Assembly (NCBI GenBank): GCA_035048485.1
Contig: CM068588.1
Span: 26,935,118 to 26,999,117, forward strand
DNA: 64,000 bases
Direction: 5' to 3'
From: Pteria penguin
Lineage: Eukaryota > Mollusca > Bivalvia > Pterioida > Pteriidae
Position 1 is the first letter of the stretch. Each line of letters begins with the position of its first letter. The position numbers were made by a program, and so were the translations under genes. Shown here in pieces: positions 23,401 through 38,400 of the stretch. The notes under the pieces are model-generated. The model saw only the letters and a list, made by a program, of their open reading frames with translations. It was not told where the DNA came from and did no database searches.

Positions 23401-26400
23401 TGTTCGTATCAACCATAATAGACATAATCCGTAAATTGATGTTTGAATTGAAAGGCAAAGCATTATGTATTATATGAATAAAAAGTCCCGCATACCATGA
23501 TTTAAGAGCACGATTTTTGAAATCATAATAACCAAATACTCTCTGTCTTTAAATTAATTCAATTATTAAGTTCACACTGTACGAAAGAACTGTAATTTGG
23601 GTAAATTTATTAAGAAAGATTTCAATATTAGGAAAAAATACTGAAAATTAACATTCTGTCTGTTTTGTGCTTCTCATGTAACTTGACTTTGACACATATA
23701 TTTCTACTTTCTACTGAGTCCATCATGCATGTATCGCTTGTACAAGAAATGCAAAAGTAATTACCAGTCTATTATTGTACATTGTAGGACAGCATTGCAT
23801 CTGGCTTGTGTACAGGGACACACACAGGTGGTACAGATACTTCTAGAATGGAAGGCCAAAAGTAACATTGGTGACAACCAGGCTAAAACACCACTTATCA
23901 AAGTATGTACATGTATATGTGTCTACCAGTTAGACTGACAAAACCATTTACTCTGATCTATGTAATTTTGCTTGAAGCTTTATCACAATGCTACCTTACT
24001 TAGTCTGATCAGAGGACTAAATACATAAGGTTCTAAAGTATTCTTGAGCTTCAGTCTTCTCTCTTGTCTATTTTTATCAGTTTTACCTTTTCAGTTCCAG
24101 AAGTAAAGTACATGTATTGTAACTGCCAAGAGCTTTGGTATTGATCTTGCTGCAACACCTCTCTCTCTCTCTCTGCCATATGTTCATCTTCATTAAGTAC
24201 CACGCATTGTCTCAATATCATAACTTATTCATCATCCTGAATTTCCATGATACTTTTATTAGTTGATGTGTAACAAAGTATTAAGCAATGTGTAACTTCA
24301 CCTTGAAATATTTCGAAGTTTGCCTTCTGCTCCCCCTTCAAAGTTTTATCATCACAAATAATGTAAGGAATATATTTATGATTGCAGCGTGTGTTCTAAA
24401 AACAAAATTGAAAAATGGTTTTGTTTGTAGGTACATTAAGATATATATGTAATGAGAAATGATTTAAATTTTAATTAAAACCACATTTAAAATGATTTTG
24501 TCTATGAATTCTTCCAATTTAGTCATTGGAGTTAGAAATTTTAACTGAGATCTTGTTGTCACATTTATAAATGTCCAAGTTCAATAAAGCATTGTGTAGC
24601 TTAGCAAGTTATCAATTTGTAAGTCTGTGCCCTTCACATTTCATTTCTGAATGAACAATGCATCATCATGTGCTTTGATTTCAATAAATAAAGTAGAACA
24701 ATGAAGATATTCAATTCATTTACATGTAAATGTTCATTCCTTGTCAAGTGAGTGATCAAAAATAAATATAAGAACATAAATCCCTGAGTTATTGATGCAT
24801 CAGCATGATCTGTGTTAAGGTCTTGCATTTTAATTTAATATGTCTGTATTTTTACATCTACTTAATAATAATAAGACTTAAGAATGAAGATCACATGGAA
24901 ATGGTCACTTCAAATAATAGTACTGATTGTTATCTTCTTAGCAAATCAATGGATTATAATCATACTACACACAGATGCTGTACATGTATATGACACAATC
25001 TTTGAAATCATGGATACCCAGGTCATATTTCAAAGGTCACTAGAAAACTATCACTCAGAACCCGCATTGTTTACTGATGTGCACTAATACACTTAGATTT
25101 CTTGCCTTCCTTGGCCTAACTTATCTCAAAGATTTCAGATGTCAAGGTCATTCAAAAGTCAGGAATTTGTTTTGTTTACTACTTAAAAATACATGTATGT
25201 CAGTTTCACTATTTCTCTTGTTCAAAAACTACAAGGAAAATTTAAACATGATGGCTCAGTTTCCTGGAGTACCTTTCTTGAGATGTTTGTTTATGAAACA
25301 CCTTCATATAAGGTATTTGTTTTTTACTGTAAAATTTTCAGGGAGCTTTCTAGAAACATTGTCAACAGCTTTTGTTAACAAGACATGCAGAATCAAAAGT
25401 ATTAGAACTTCAGATATTGTTATTGAAAGTCATATAAATCAAGGTCACAACAACTCTAAGAAAAAAATGTTTTGACTTTGATTTATGATCTTTCTATCGA
25501 TTGGGTGTTGAATACGAAGCCGTTTTTGTGCCATTTTAAAGAAGAAAACTTTTTTTTATCTCGTTCGAACGAGAGAAACTTTCTCGTTTGAACGAGAAAA
25601 AAACTCGTTCAAATGAAAAACTTTCTCGTTCGAACGAGAAAATTATCTCGTTCAAACGAGAAAAAAATCTCGTTCGAACGAGAAACTTTTATATATGAAT
25701 TAAGGTGTTTTGTTATTGAGATAAGTGTGATTAGGAATTATTTCATTTGATACATACAATGATTACATTTACATATGCATAATTGGATATATTTCAACTA
25801 CACACTTACAACACAACATACATTTTACATGGTTATTCTAAAACACACAGCTTTTCAATAGAAAGGAAATACTTTAGTTAAAGAATAATTTATTATATTG
25901 CGAAGAAGATGAATGCGTGGGGAAAAAAGAAAAGGGGAGGGGGTGGTATTATGCCATCAGAGATATTCTTCCCTCCTCTTGAAATTAAAAGTATTATAAT
26001 AGTTGTAAATTATGATTTACACATTTCAGAATTGAAATATAAACTGAATGGTACTTACTGATATACAATAAAACACTTATAATTATGCATTATTATTTCA
26101 TTAATGATTAATGTTAATTGGTGAGGTCACTGAGCCAAGTTATTTTGATTCCAGTGGCTTAAAACATAAATATAAAAAAGGAGGAGATGAGGCTCCAAAT
26201 CAAATGTTACAAACATACTTTAGATTTACCATTTGATAGACTGAAATAATACGTATAATGTATTTCAACTAAATTCAGGCCAAACATGGCCAAATGCTCC
26301 TGCCTATGTAGTTATTTAAATGATCAAACATCCGCTATTAAAGAAATTGTTAAAAAATATCAAAAGATTTATTAATGGATGATATTCCATTTCTTTCTGT

Positions 26401-29400
26401 CGGTTAATAACACTTATCACTGTAGACTATGGTATATGATATTAGTTTCTCATTTGAACGAGATAATTTTCTCGTTCGAACGAGATAATTTTCTCATTCG
26501 AACGAGATAAAAAACTTTTTTTTTCTTCTTTAAAATGGCACGAAAACGGCTTCGTATTTGAATGTATAAGAGAGACTGTTTTCTAATTTATGATGTACAT
26601 TATATATCTGCTTTAATTTATAGGCTGTCGAATGTGGGAAAGAAGATTGTGTGATTCTTTTGCTGCAGCACAGAGCAGATATAGGGGTGAAGGACTGTGA
26701 TGGAAACTCTGCCCTGCATCATGCCATTAAAGCCAATTTACCTGCTCTCTGCAGACTGCTCATCAAGGGAGGGGCTAACATTAATCTAAAAAACAAGGTT
26801 ATTTATGTCATTGTCTTCCATTTATTTAAATGCATGTACATAAAGTGTATCTAGGATTTTGAAATTATTTTAAGCACATTTTGAAATGTTATATGTCAAG
26901 CAGTTCAGAGTTACTTGTTCCTTTGGCAGTTATATTTTTCTTGGTTTTAGAATGGAATGTTTGTTCTATAGTACCCTGTGCTATTTGATTTCTCTCACTT
27001 AGACCTTCACCATTCAGACATGGCGACAATTATTTTAAACAAAATTATCACTGGCATGCTTGTAATATTACAAAAGAGGTAGATATTATGAGAAATGTTC
27101 AAACAGTATATGACCCATAAAAAACAAAGCAGAATAAGTAAGTTTGGCCTGGTTAATTGAAGATTCTGTATCAGGTGAATAATATTGAATATATTCTGAA
27201 TCAATAGGTTGAATAGCAAAGTAAACTTTTTCAAGTGATCAATATGATGAAGCTGGTGATGTTTTCTGTATGTTTTCCTTGAACAGTTCTTTTATAAACT
27301 TCGAAAAATCTCTCATTAAAAGGAAAATTACATAATTTATACATTTTAGGATGGCTATGCTCCATTGCATTTTGCAATCATGGAAAAAAGAGATGAACTG
27401 ACAAGGATTTTACTGTCAGAGAAAGCTGATCCTGATGTACAAGATGCCAATGGCAGGTAATGACATGTTCCAAGTCTTTTTGATATTTAGATTTTTGAGA
27501 AAGATACTCAGATTTTCATTTTCAGGCATATTTCTGGAAAATAAGACCAGATTAAATCATTTGTCATAAGCAGTAATTATCCTCTGATACATGCATATTA
27601 TTTTTATCTTTCTTTTGGTAGGACACCTATGATGCTGGCTTGTTATGAAGGGCTGATAACTCCTGTTAGATTTCTGTTGCAGCATAAAGCTAATGTTGTT
27701 ATCAAAGACAAAAAAGGTAAATGCTGATAAGTATCATGTGCATGTATATGGAAATAAACTGTATCTATATAGACTAGTGAATTTCTTATGTGCCAGTTCT
27801 TACTGATTAGTCATGTTTTGTCTGTGAAGCAAAGTGACTTACATGTGTATGGATCACTTTGTGTGTCATTTGTCCATCTGTTTGTTTGTCTGTTTGTTAG
27901 GATAAGATAAGAAAGTAACTGGTGTTACATGACTGCGACACTAACAGTGTACCACAGTGGACATTCACAGACTCCTGAAATTCAGAGGTGAGATGAGGTG
28001 TCCGGGAGGAGTGAGCCTCTCCTGTTTGACTAGCTACACTGGCCGTGCATGTTCTTGCATACAAACGAAACAATACATATATATACATGAATGTGAACAA
28101 ACACTGTGTAGAAAGTGCCACTGCCACATAACATTAGGAAAAAGTCAAAATACTTAAGTCAAACCCTCCATGGGGAACTTTTTACGAGCTCCACACTGCA
28201 CACAGTCACATTTTAAAAAAATGTATAGCATGGGAATTAAGTTCCTATGCATGCTTTAGTTATATTTAGAATTGAATTTATGATATGAGTCAATTAAGAC
28301 TATGACAAATTAATTGTATTTAATGGAATCAGAAATAGTTTCATGAGTATATTAATACTGCAACCTGATCCTCATCGTGTTTTGGTTCTGTACTTACTGT
28401 GATCGCTGAACTTTTTGGTATAATTATATTGATTTGATTTAAGGGTTCACCGCAGAGGATATTGCCAATATGACTGGTCAGCATGCTTGCACACAGCTGT
28501 TGAGTGACCACTTGACCAAATTGAGACGGTCCACTAGTGGTAATAGTATTCCTGGGACACCACGTAGCTCTATGGGAATTCCTAGTGCCAGCACCACACC
28601 TCGACCTGATGCCTCTATGTCAGCAATGCTCCCAGCAATGAATATGGAACATGGTATATATTATCTCTATGAAAATCATCTTTGTCATATTTTATTAGAA
28701 CTATTTTGATTGTGCATCATTGGTTTACAGAACTGTGACTTGTTCTGTAAACTTTTCTCATTTTTAACTTTCTAATGTTCTGTTACTGATTGAAATGAGC
28801 TTAGATGTATAACCGTTGAGAAGAGGTGATACAATTTTTTTGATGATTGGTATTGTAAATGAAATAAGATTGTTTCACTTCGACAGTGATAGCATGTGCC
28901 TGATGCATTGCACATCTAAAGCAATGAGGACTCTTATACGAGCCATGTTTACTACAACTGGGTTTGTACTGCCAGATCCAAAAAACAGGACACAGATGAG
29001 CCACCAGTAAGATGAAGCCATTACCTTGTGGTCCCAAGTCAAGCATATAATGTTTAGGCTACAATGCCTGTATTTGAAATAAGAACTAAGAGGATATGAA
29101 TTGGCCAAACGTTGAAAAATAGCCCATTTAAGTTAGGCTACACAATACAATGTTTTTCATATTTTGCATACATGGTTCTCTTTGCATGAAGTTGTGATGA
29201 AAAGTCAGGGACAGTCAAGGTGAAATATTTCAATATTAATTCCACTGCAGAAGCTCAATATCAAATGTCTATATAACATGCCTGATTTCTGAAGGATTGT
29301 GTTTATGATGTTTAAAGGAAAAAAAGTTTTTAATGGAAAAATTATTTGTGACCATTTTATTGAAGATTTGCCAGATCCAACTTTAACCACACACATTACC

Positions 29401-32400
29401 TAGTTTCATTGTGACGTCACAGTTAAATTCATGTGATTGACCATTTATTTATGACATCATAATGAAAAAGGATGCCAAAAGGTGTGGTGTTGCGCATTTG
29501 ATGATCAATCAATTGGTCAATAAGTTTTTTAAGTGCAGTGATAAAAGTGAAGTTATAAGGCACATAGTGCATCAAGTGAAGTGTTTTGGTAAGTCACACT
29601 GACAAGAATAGAACTTTCAAGCTACTTGTAGACAGATTTTCTTGTCTTGTGTCTGAGACAAGCCTATTTTGTGTGTGATGAAATATGACAGCTGTAACAC
29701 TCTGGCTTTACCTGTCAAAGAACTGTCTCTATATAAGCGAATGTTTCAAAACACCTCACCTTTGCTTTAGTTAAAGTGCAGTGTAGACTCATATTTGATG
29801 TGACTATCTTACTGTCTTGTAGATGAGTCTGATGATGACCAAACTCTTAGCCGACAGTCTACACATGACAGGGGAGATGATTCCTGGGACGACAGTGTTA
29901 GTCTAGGAATTGATGCAAAGAAAAAGGTTAGTTCTTATCTATCTTAGTAAGCACACTTATTTTATGTACATGTACTACATATTACAGCCATGATAACTTT
30001 TTATTTAAATGTCATATGAATTGTTTTCTGTTTGTTTTTATGGGTTACCACTTTTGTAGATATTTTAAGGATAGACATTTCATTTATCTGATAAATTTGC
30101 ATGATGCAATGAAAGACTGACTTAAATTTATATGTACGGCTTATTTGATATTCATGTTTAAATAGAATTATTTGAATACTCCCCCTCCCCTTTTCATCCT
30201 TCCCCCACTCAACCCAGAAGTATGATTGTAATAATAATGTCTGACAAAGAAAGTTCTACTTTTGAACACATTTAAGATTTATTGACTTTGACATAGACAT
30301 TGTTTCCTAATTTTTGTATAAAAAAGGAAGAGTGGGAGATTCATGTCTTATGAACATATTTCAGGATTAAGAATCTTACTAGAATGCCTATACATTTATA
30401 TGAATGTAACATGTTGTAATATGGATTAGTCTTATGAGTTTTCACTCTTTACAATGAATTTACTACTCTTTACTAGCGGCAGAAATCAGGCATGCTTGTA
30501 AGTTCAACAATAATTCTGAAGCTCACTTGGTGCTAGAGGTGTATCACTTCATCACGATTTCAAAGCTCTATTTCCTAATATTTAAGTGGAAAATTTCACT
30601 AATATCACATTGTATATACTCTGGAACTGATATTTACAAACCAATGAGAACAATTTTAATTCAATGCTATATGGTTATTATTTCCTGCCATCAGTCAGCT
30701 CAGAATGGATCAGATATAGAGGGGGAAATGCCAGAGGAGGTGGGTTATCTTCCCCTTGTCATAGAATTGCATAGGATTAATTTGTAGCTGTGATGTTTTG
30801 GTTTTTTTTTTTCAGTTTGATGATACTGATAATATATAATAAATAGAAACAGTCATAATGATAATAATAATGAGGATAATAAATACCTAAACTGTTGTTT
30901 AGTGGGTTAGCTTACACTAACTATAGATGTTTGATTAGTTAATATTTTCAGATGTTGTTATCTGTTACTTATAGTATATCAGATTTCTGTATTTGACCAG
31001 TTTGTATATATAGATGTATTTATTGTAAGCATTCTGTGGCTGATCATGAGTGTTTGACAAGTTGGGATCATAAACATGAGGTATCTGATTGTAACCATGT
31101 TTGACACTTTATTACATGGTGTGCATTCACTGACTAAGGACTGATGTCAAAAAAAGGCCGGGCTGAAAGTTCAAGAGTGTAGTCTTGCACAGGCTATGTA
31201 AATATAGGCATGACTTTAATCAATTTTGAGTTTATGTAGGTGCTATAACTTTTCATGTGCAGATTTACATCTAAATCTATGTATGCCTTAACATGGAATA
31301 TTGTTTATGTTTACACATACATATGTGTGATGGACAGGTATCGACCCAGATAGCTCAATAATTAGAGCATCGACCTTCATAGCAGAAGGTTCTGGGTTTG
31401 TTTCCCAGGCCCGGCAGCCCTTATGAGTTGCATGAGCAGTGTGAGGGTTACGATCTTTCGGTTTTTGTTGTATTTCGGTTTCCAGGGTTGGAAAGCTCTT
31501 GCAAGGGAAGAGCGTGACAGACATGTATTGGCCTGGATAGCTCAATGGTTAGGGCTTCCACTTTGATAGCAGAGGGTTCTAGGTTCGATTCCCGGATCTG
31601 ACCACATCTTTTAGTCCTGTCAATTACATATGCATGTAATTTGATAACCTTCAGTAAAACTCTATCCTAGAATGTTGAAGATCAATTTCAACTGCTGTCC
31701 ATATCTTGTGGCTTTACATCATAGATGTGATGCTACCTTTTTAATGAATATCAAAATCAGAAGTAAAATAAATCAATTAAAACCTTCTCGTACATTATTC
31801 GAAAATCAGCTATACTGATAGAGGTTAAAATTAAATGCATCAGTACAATGTAAACCTTTTGATACATCACATCAAAATTCTTTTGGAATGTGATATTATA
31901 ATTATGCCCCAGAAGACAGTGCTACAATGAAAAAGAAAATGTTTTAACTTTTAGCTAATTGTATTGGTTTTATGTGTGAAATATTTTTAATGCTATTACA
32001 ACCTAATTCTAATTCAAATAAGTAAAGATAATGATGCAGTGCTTACAAGTCATAGACTGGCTAAGTAATTATTTTCCTCTAAATAGAAGTGATATATATA
32101 GAATATTTTATGTTAATAGCTTCACATATAGACTTAAGATTATTTAAAAAGGTGTAAAATATACTGTCCAGGTAAACTCCTTGTTACAAACAGGAATGAA
32201 TTTTAGATGTTTTACTTTTTATTTTGTTCAAAGTTTTCCATCCTCTTGCACCTACTGATAGAAGTGTGACAGTCTTTATGCTGTAATATTCTTTCCTGTA
32301 CTGAAAGAAGTTAGAATATGTGATATTCTTTCATCTGCACATTACTAGTAGAAGTGTGGTACTGTCATATTTTTCAATCTACTAGTAGAACCGTGACACT

Positions 32401-35400
32401 ATGATATTCTATGGTCTACAAGTAGAAGTGTGACACTGTGATGTGTGTTTTCTCTGATCCATATCTACTAGTAGAAATGTGACACTATGGTATTGTTTGG
32501 TGTACTAGTAGAAATGTGACATTATGGTATTGTTTGGCGTACTAGAAGTTTGAAATTGTGATACATGTATTCTTCGATCTACAAGCAGAGACATGGCACT
32601 GTGACATTATTTGGCCTAAGAGTAGAAGTGTGACACTTATATTCTCTGATTTACATGAAAGTATGACACAGTGATATTCTTTGGTCTAAGAATAGAAATG
32701 TGACACTTATACTCTGTGGTGTACATGAAAGTGTGACACAGTGATATTCTTTGGTCTAACAATAGAAGTGTGACACTTTTACTCTGTGATCTACATGAAA
32801 GTGTGACACAGTGATATTCTTTGGTCTATCAATATATGTGTGGCACTTATACTCTGTGATCTACATGAAAGTGTGACACAGTGATATTCTTTGGTCTATC
32901 AGTAGATGTGTGGTACTTATTTTCTCTGATCTACATGTAAGTGTGATGTGGTGATAATCTTTGGTCTACTAGAATTGTGAAATTGTGGTTCATGTAGTCT
33001 TTGAGCTTCTAGCAGATTTGTGAATCTGTGATAGTCCTTAATCTAGTAGCAGAAGTATGACACTGTGGTATTCTTTGCTCTGTTAGTAAAAGTGTGACTC
33101 TGTTAGACTTTATATTATTCACTGGCTATGTGTATAAGACTTGCTTTTATTTACTGATTATGTGTGGTAGGCTTCATTTTATTCACTGGTTATATGAGTT
33201 AAGCTTGATACTGCTCACTGGTTATGTGTGTCAGGCTTGATACTGTTCTCTGGTTATGTGTGTTAGACTTCCTATCAGTCATTGGTAATGTGCGTTAGTC
33301 TTCCTATTACTCACTGGTTACATGTATGTGTGTTAGGCTTCCTATCAGTCATTGGTAATGTGTGTTAGGCTTCCTATTACTCACTGGTTATGTGTGTTAG
33401 ACTTCCTATTACTCACTGGTTATGTGTGTTAGGCTTCCTATTACTCACTGGTTATGTGTGTTAGGCTTCCTATTACTCACTGGTCATGTGTGTTAGGCTT
33501 TCTATAATTCATTGGTAATTTGTGTTAAGCTTCCTATCATTTATTGGTTATGTGTGTTAGGCTTCCTATTATTCACTGGTTATGTGTGTTAAGCTTAATA
33601 CTGCTGACTGGTTATATGTGTAAGGCTTCCTATCATTTATTGATCATGTGTGTTAGGCTTCCTATTATTCACTGGTTATGTGTGTTAAGCTTGATATTGT
33701 TCTCTGGTCATGTGTGTTAGGCTTCCTATCACTCATTGGTTATGTGTGTTAGGCTTCCTGTTATTCACTGGTTATATGTGTTAAGCTTGATATTATTCAC
33801 TGTTTATGTGTGTTATGCTACCTTTTATTCACTGGTTATGTGTGTTAGACTCGCTATTATTCACTGGTATGTGTTAGGCTTGCTACTTAATTCACTGGTT
33901 ATACAAGTTGGACTTTAATTATTCAATTATTATGTGTGTTAGACTTGATTCTATTTTAACGGTTAAGTAGTGTACTGGAAACCCCTAATATCTCTTTTTA
34001 ATTCCAATAAATACATTTGTAGTTAGAGTTACTATGCATGTGTAAGCCTTGAAGATTAGAAAGAATAGGAAAGAATTAATCAATTATCGTATATAATTAT
34101 ATGCATATCTTGTTTTGTAGGAGGGAATACCAAAGATTAGTCTTGCTAAGGCTTTGAAGAGTAATCTCCCTTCAGACAGTGTTAGTGACGATGGTGGTGG
34201 AGGTAAGAAATTGGAAATGGTGTCATACATGGCACATAAATTCAGTCTCGATCCTTCTTTCTTAAAAGTGATTAATCAACAAATATATGTAATGTTTAAA
34301 AGAAATCTAAAACAGAAGTAAAATGTTAAAAGCTTTGTTGATAGGTTACATATTTCAATCTTATCCCACTAAAATCACTTAGTCCATTGTCTGTCTGACT
34401 CATCTGGTCTGTCATTCATCTGTTGCAACTATCTTTGCGAACAACATAAGTTTTTCTTGGAAAATTGTATTGAAGTATTTACGAAAAAACAGTCATAATA
34501 CAGTCATGAAAATTTTTTGATGATGTCACTTTTTATAGGTGTTTTGCATTATTGTGCATTTATTTCAGTCATTTGTAAGTACTAGAATATCTATTTTTAT
34601 GAAAGCATTAAATTATTTTATGAATAATGCAGTTTTAAAGTCCATTTTGAAAAAGACAAGTTCTTACTCAGGTATAGTTATTGATTCTGAAATATATAGT
34701 ATTTTGCTACGAGTTTTTAGGTTTGAGGCTCACTAACATCATATTAACCGCAAAATACTTTTTATTTGCGCCGAGGTTCGTGTAATTTTGCGAATATGAT
34801 TTCGTGAGAAAAGAAAGCCCTCGCTTCTCGTAATTTGATCATTCATCTATGACATGTATATGACATTTTGAAAAAATAAATGCAAACATAAAGTCCCTGC
34901 ATGATTTAAGTGATTTACAGTATACGAAATTATAAATGTACTTAATATAATTCTTTTCTAATGCAAGCTATATAGATAACATATACATGGTGTAATAGTA
35001 ACCAAGTTTGTTATATATTTATGGACATTTATGTGTGATATGTAGTGGGAATTATCATATATACGTTTTGTGTATTGGTATAATTGTATTCTTTATTCAA
35101 AGGTGTTATGTTTTAAATGGTACCCATTCTTTTTTACATGTGGTCTGCTATATGAAGACAGTGTTACTGATAAAAAGTTAAGACATGAATTGATAGAAAC
35201 TTTTGTTCTAGTTATAAACTCCTTAAGGTGACATAAATATATACATATAGATACAAAAGTATGTTCTGTGTGTTGAGAGTAACTTGTATAAACATGATCA
35301 GTTAATTGTCATTTGTTGTATGTGTAACAGATCGATAGAAGACATCTTGTTTAAAAAGTTATCATATGTAGAGAAATTTTAATCTCAGTAAAACTGTTCT

Positions 35401-38400
35401 TAGAAAGATCTATAAGAGTCAATCAATTGCACAATCTTTCTGTGATTTAAATCTTATATATTTTTCTATTTAGATACTCAACCAGTAGATGATGAAGAAG
35501 ATGAGATGGAAGATGAGGAAGGAGATGAAGAAAATGATAATAGAAATGCTTCAAAGAAAAACCAGGACATATTTAGAGGCAAGCAAAATTCTGGAAAATC
35601 TTTGCAGTCAGCAACATCTGTTGAAGAGGATTGGTCAGATGATGATCAGTCTCCCAGCAAACGAGCCAATGGAACAACTCGAGTCTCCTTTAAAAGTGAT
35701 GATGACATTAAGGAAATGGTATGGATATTTTTGTTTTATGACATTTTGCTTGTGAAATGAATATATACATTTTTTGTCCAAACAGAACCCCTGAAAAAAC
35801 AATAAACAAGATATGTGCTTGATTCAATTCAAAAAACATTTACTTTAGTAAGAGTAGACATACCTGAACATACATGTGGTAAGATAAGAATGAGACTTGT
35901 TTGTTTGTTATGTCCCACCTTATATCTGGCAAATACATACATTGTTTCTCCATGTATATTTAAGAAATAATGACGTCCTAGTCGTTATCTAACAGCCCTG
36001 TGTCACATTATTCAATCAAATTGATTAAATTAAGTTGATTGGTTAATGCGACGAGGGGCGGTTACTGGACATTAGATAATGACTAGGACGTCATTATTTC
36101 TATTCTGACATGAACTAGATAAGTACTTACTGTAAATATTAATATCTTATGTCAACAACAATAAATTTAGACCATGCAGACAACAGGGGTGCATGTGATG
36201 TAAAAATCAAGAATTTGATTTTCAGAAAACCTAAATGGCATGACCTAAATTGTTTTTTTGGAAATCTACATATTGATTTTATTGACTTGGTCAAAATACC
36301 GATGGGTGGGACTTTTAAATGTCGTGACTGCTAGTAAGGCGTGGCGATTCTAACCGTGAATATATCGCAGAATAATGCACAGTGGAACTCTATGGGACAT
36401 ATAGGGGAAAATTCTCAAGTCATGTTAGAATTCCTTTTAATCTGTTTTTTCACTTTTTTCCGTCTATCTGTTTGTTCCATTTGTAATTAGTTGATTAACT
36501 GTTAAGACCTCTGCATAAACAGATACTTCTTGATAAGGAGTATTTCAATTATACCAGAATTTTGCAACCTTTCCATTTCTCTGACATTACGTCTGATTTT
36601 TATTTGATTCAATGCTGGGGAAGCTTAAATGGTAAGGTGTTTAACCCATGACAGAAAGGCTCAAGGTTTGAGTCTTACTGGTGGCTCTTTGGTATCCTGT
36701 GTTTCAGATGAGATGGTACAAATGGAGGTTCTTTGTCACAGTAGACATGGCATGTTATAATTCTTTTGTTGCTTTAGATCGGCCTGTTCTGTGGGATTTA
36801 ATTTCTATGCAACACATCAAGCAGTTGCCATCATTATATAAGTGAATCAATCTTGGCATGACACAAAACAAGAATCAAACAAAAATCTTTTACTTCAATG
36901 TCTAGAATACATTGAAGTTCTTGCTAAAATTTTCATAAACAGATACATGTTGGTGAGAGAATTTCAATCATACAAAGCATTTGTAACTATGACCTTCTCT
37001 TTGATTTTGACCTCTCGGGGTCTTTTCTGATTTTGCTTTTAGTGCGTTCTCATAATACCTTGAAGCACTCCTTCGTAAATTTTGAACACAGATACATCTT
37101 AATGAGTGCATTTTTACCATACCAGTGATCTGCATATTTGTAATGGTCAAAAGAAATTGCTCAATAAATAAAATAAAAATACTTCTTTCATGAATAAATG
37201 TTAAAGTGGGGCGTTATTGTTCTATGGACATTTGTCTAGATGTCTGATTATTTTCCCATCATGTCAAGATTATTTCACTAACATGTGTATGGTAATGGCA
37301 TCTGCCTGATGCATTACACTTGTCTAAAGCAGTGAGTAATGTTTTAGTAGGGGATGTATACCATTATACAGGACCTTCATCTTCACTATCTTGCCCAAAT
37401 GATGGATACTAACAAACCTAGATACATATAGCTTGCATAATCACTTGAAAAAGTTACAGTACAATGTGAGTGAATTGTATCAGCAGTATTCATTGATTAC
37501 GTATTTTATATTGGTTATTCTAAAAGTAGACAGTGCATTAATTGTTAAAATTTCTTACTGAAAGGTGGCTATACCATTGTAAAACACCATGTGAAGAAAA
37601 TTTAATGAAATTGTTGAGTAGTATATTTTGACTTTGCCTGTTTAGACTACAGAAGAGGATACTGACATTGAAGATGACAATACAGAGTCAGCAGCTAAGA
37701 AACCGAAGTTAGACATTCATCAGGTAAACACAAAGAAATTTACCTACGTAAGCATTCACAAATCATGGAAATTGAAAGAAAAAATGTTTGCCCTTAACTT
37801 TCATTAATAATTACTGAAAAGGTGCCCAAAAATATCTGTTAAATACAGATGAATTTTCTTTTTAGGCAGGAAACTACTGTTTCATTTGTTTGAGGCAGGT
37901 AATTACTTATTGGAGGTGTGCATTTTTTCTAGATAGATATTAATCAAAGTCTATATAAAAAATTATTAGACAAATTTCACATGTGACCACTTTGATATGC
38001 CTGATAGTACAATGAGATATACCAGAGTTCTTTTACTTCTTTAATATGACCTACTGGGTACTTTAGTAATTTGGAAGCAGAGCTTACCTGAAGTCAAGCT
38101 TGCACCTACATATTGTTGCATGCAAATCAGGTTTCACTATTCTCTGTCATTGGGGCTGATTTACAGTTAATGTTTTCTCTCAAAAGTTGCCTTTCTTCTT
38201 AACAAATATGTGATATTTCCAACTGAAATCAAATAATTTATCTTCAAAACTGTAGTGTTGAAAACAATGAACAGTACCAAATTCTAATATGTCATTAAAA
38301 TGATCTCTTTTTATGTTGTTTTGGAATTTTTCATCACGATTCATGTTTTGCAAAGACCTTAAATTTAAAATTTATGCATGAAATAGAAAAAGTCCTTAAA

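Larger units (their letters stand above)
26798..28443 (+). other. introns 3-5, nothing recognised outside exons
   Basis: AT-rich intronic DNA around exons 4 and 5. No repeat I can name. Confidence 0.35.
30740..32259 (+). other. intron 9, left part
   Basis: AT-rich sequence apart from the two tRNA-like elements listed separately. Confidence 0.4.

Noticed and set aside
25077..25475. 132-codon open frame in intron 2
   Set aside because: Lacks a clear ATG start, coding bias or domain, and lies in AT-rich intron sequence.
31530..31605. Functional tRNA gene
   Set aside because: Acceptor and anticodon stems mismatch and a related tRNA-like piece lies about 190 bp upstream; tRNA-derived repeat.
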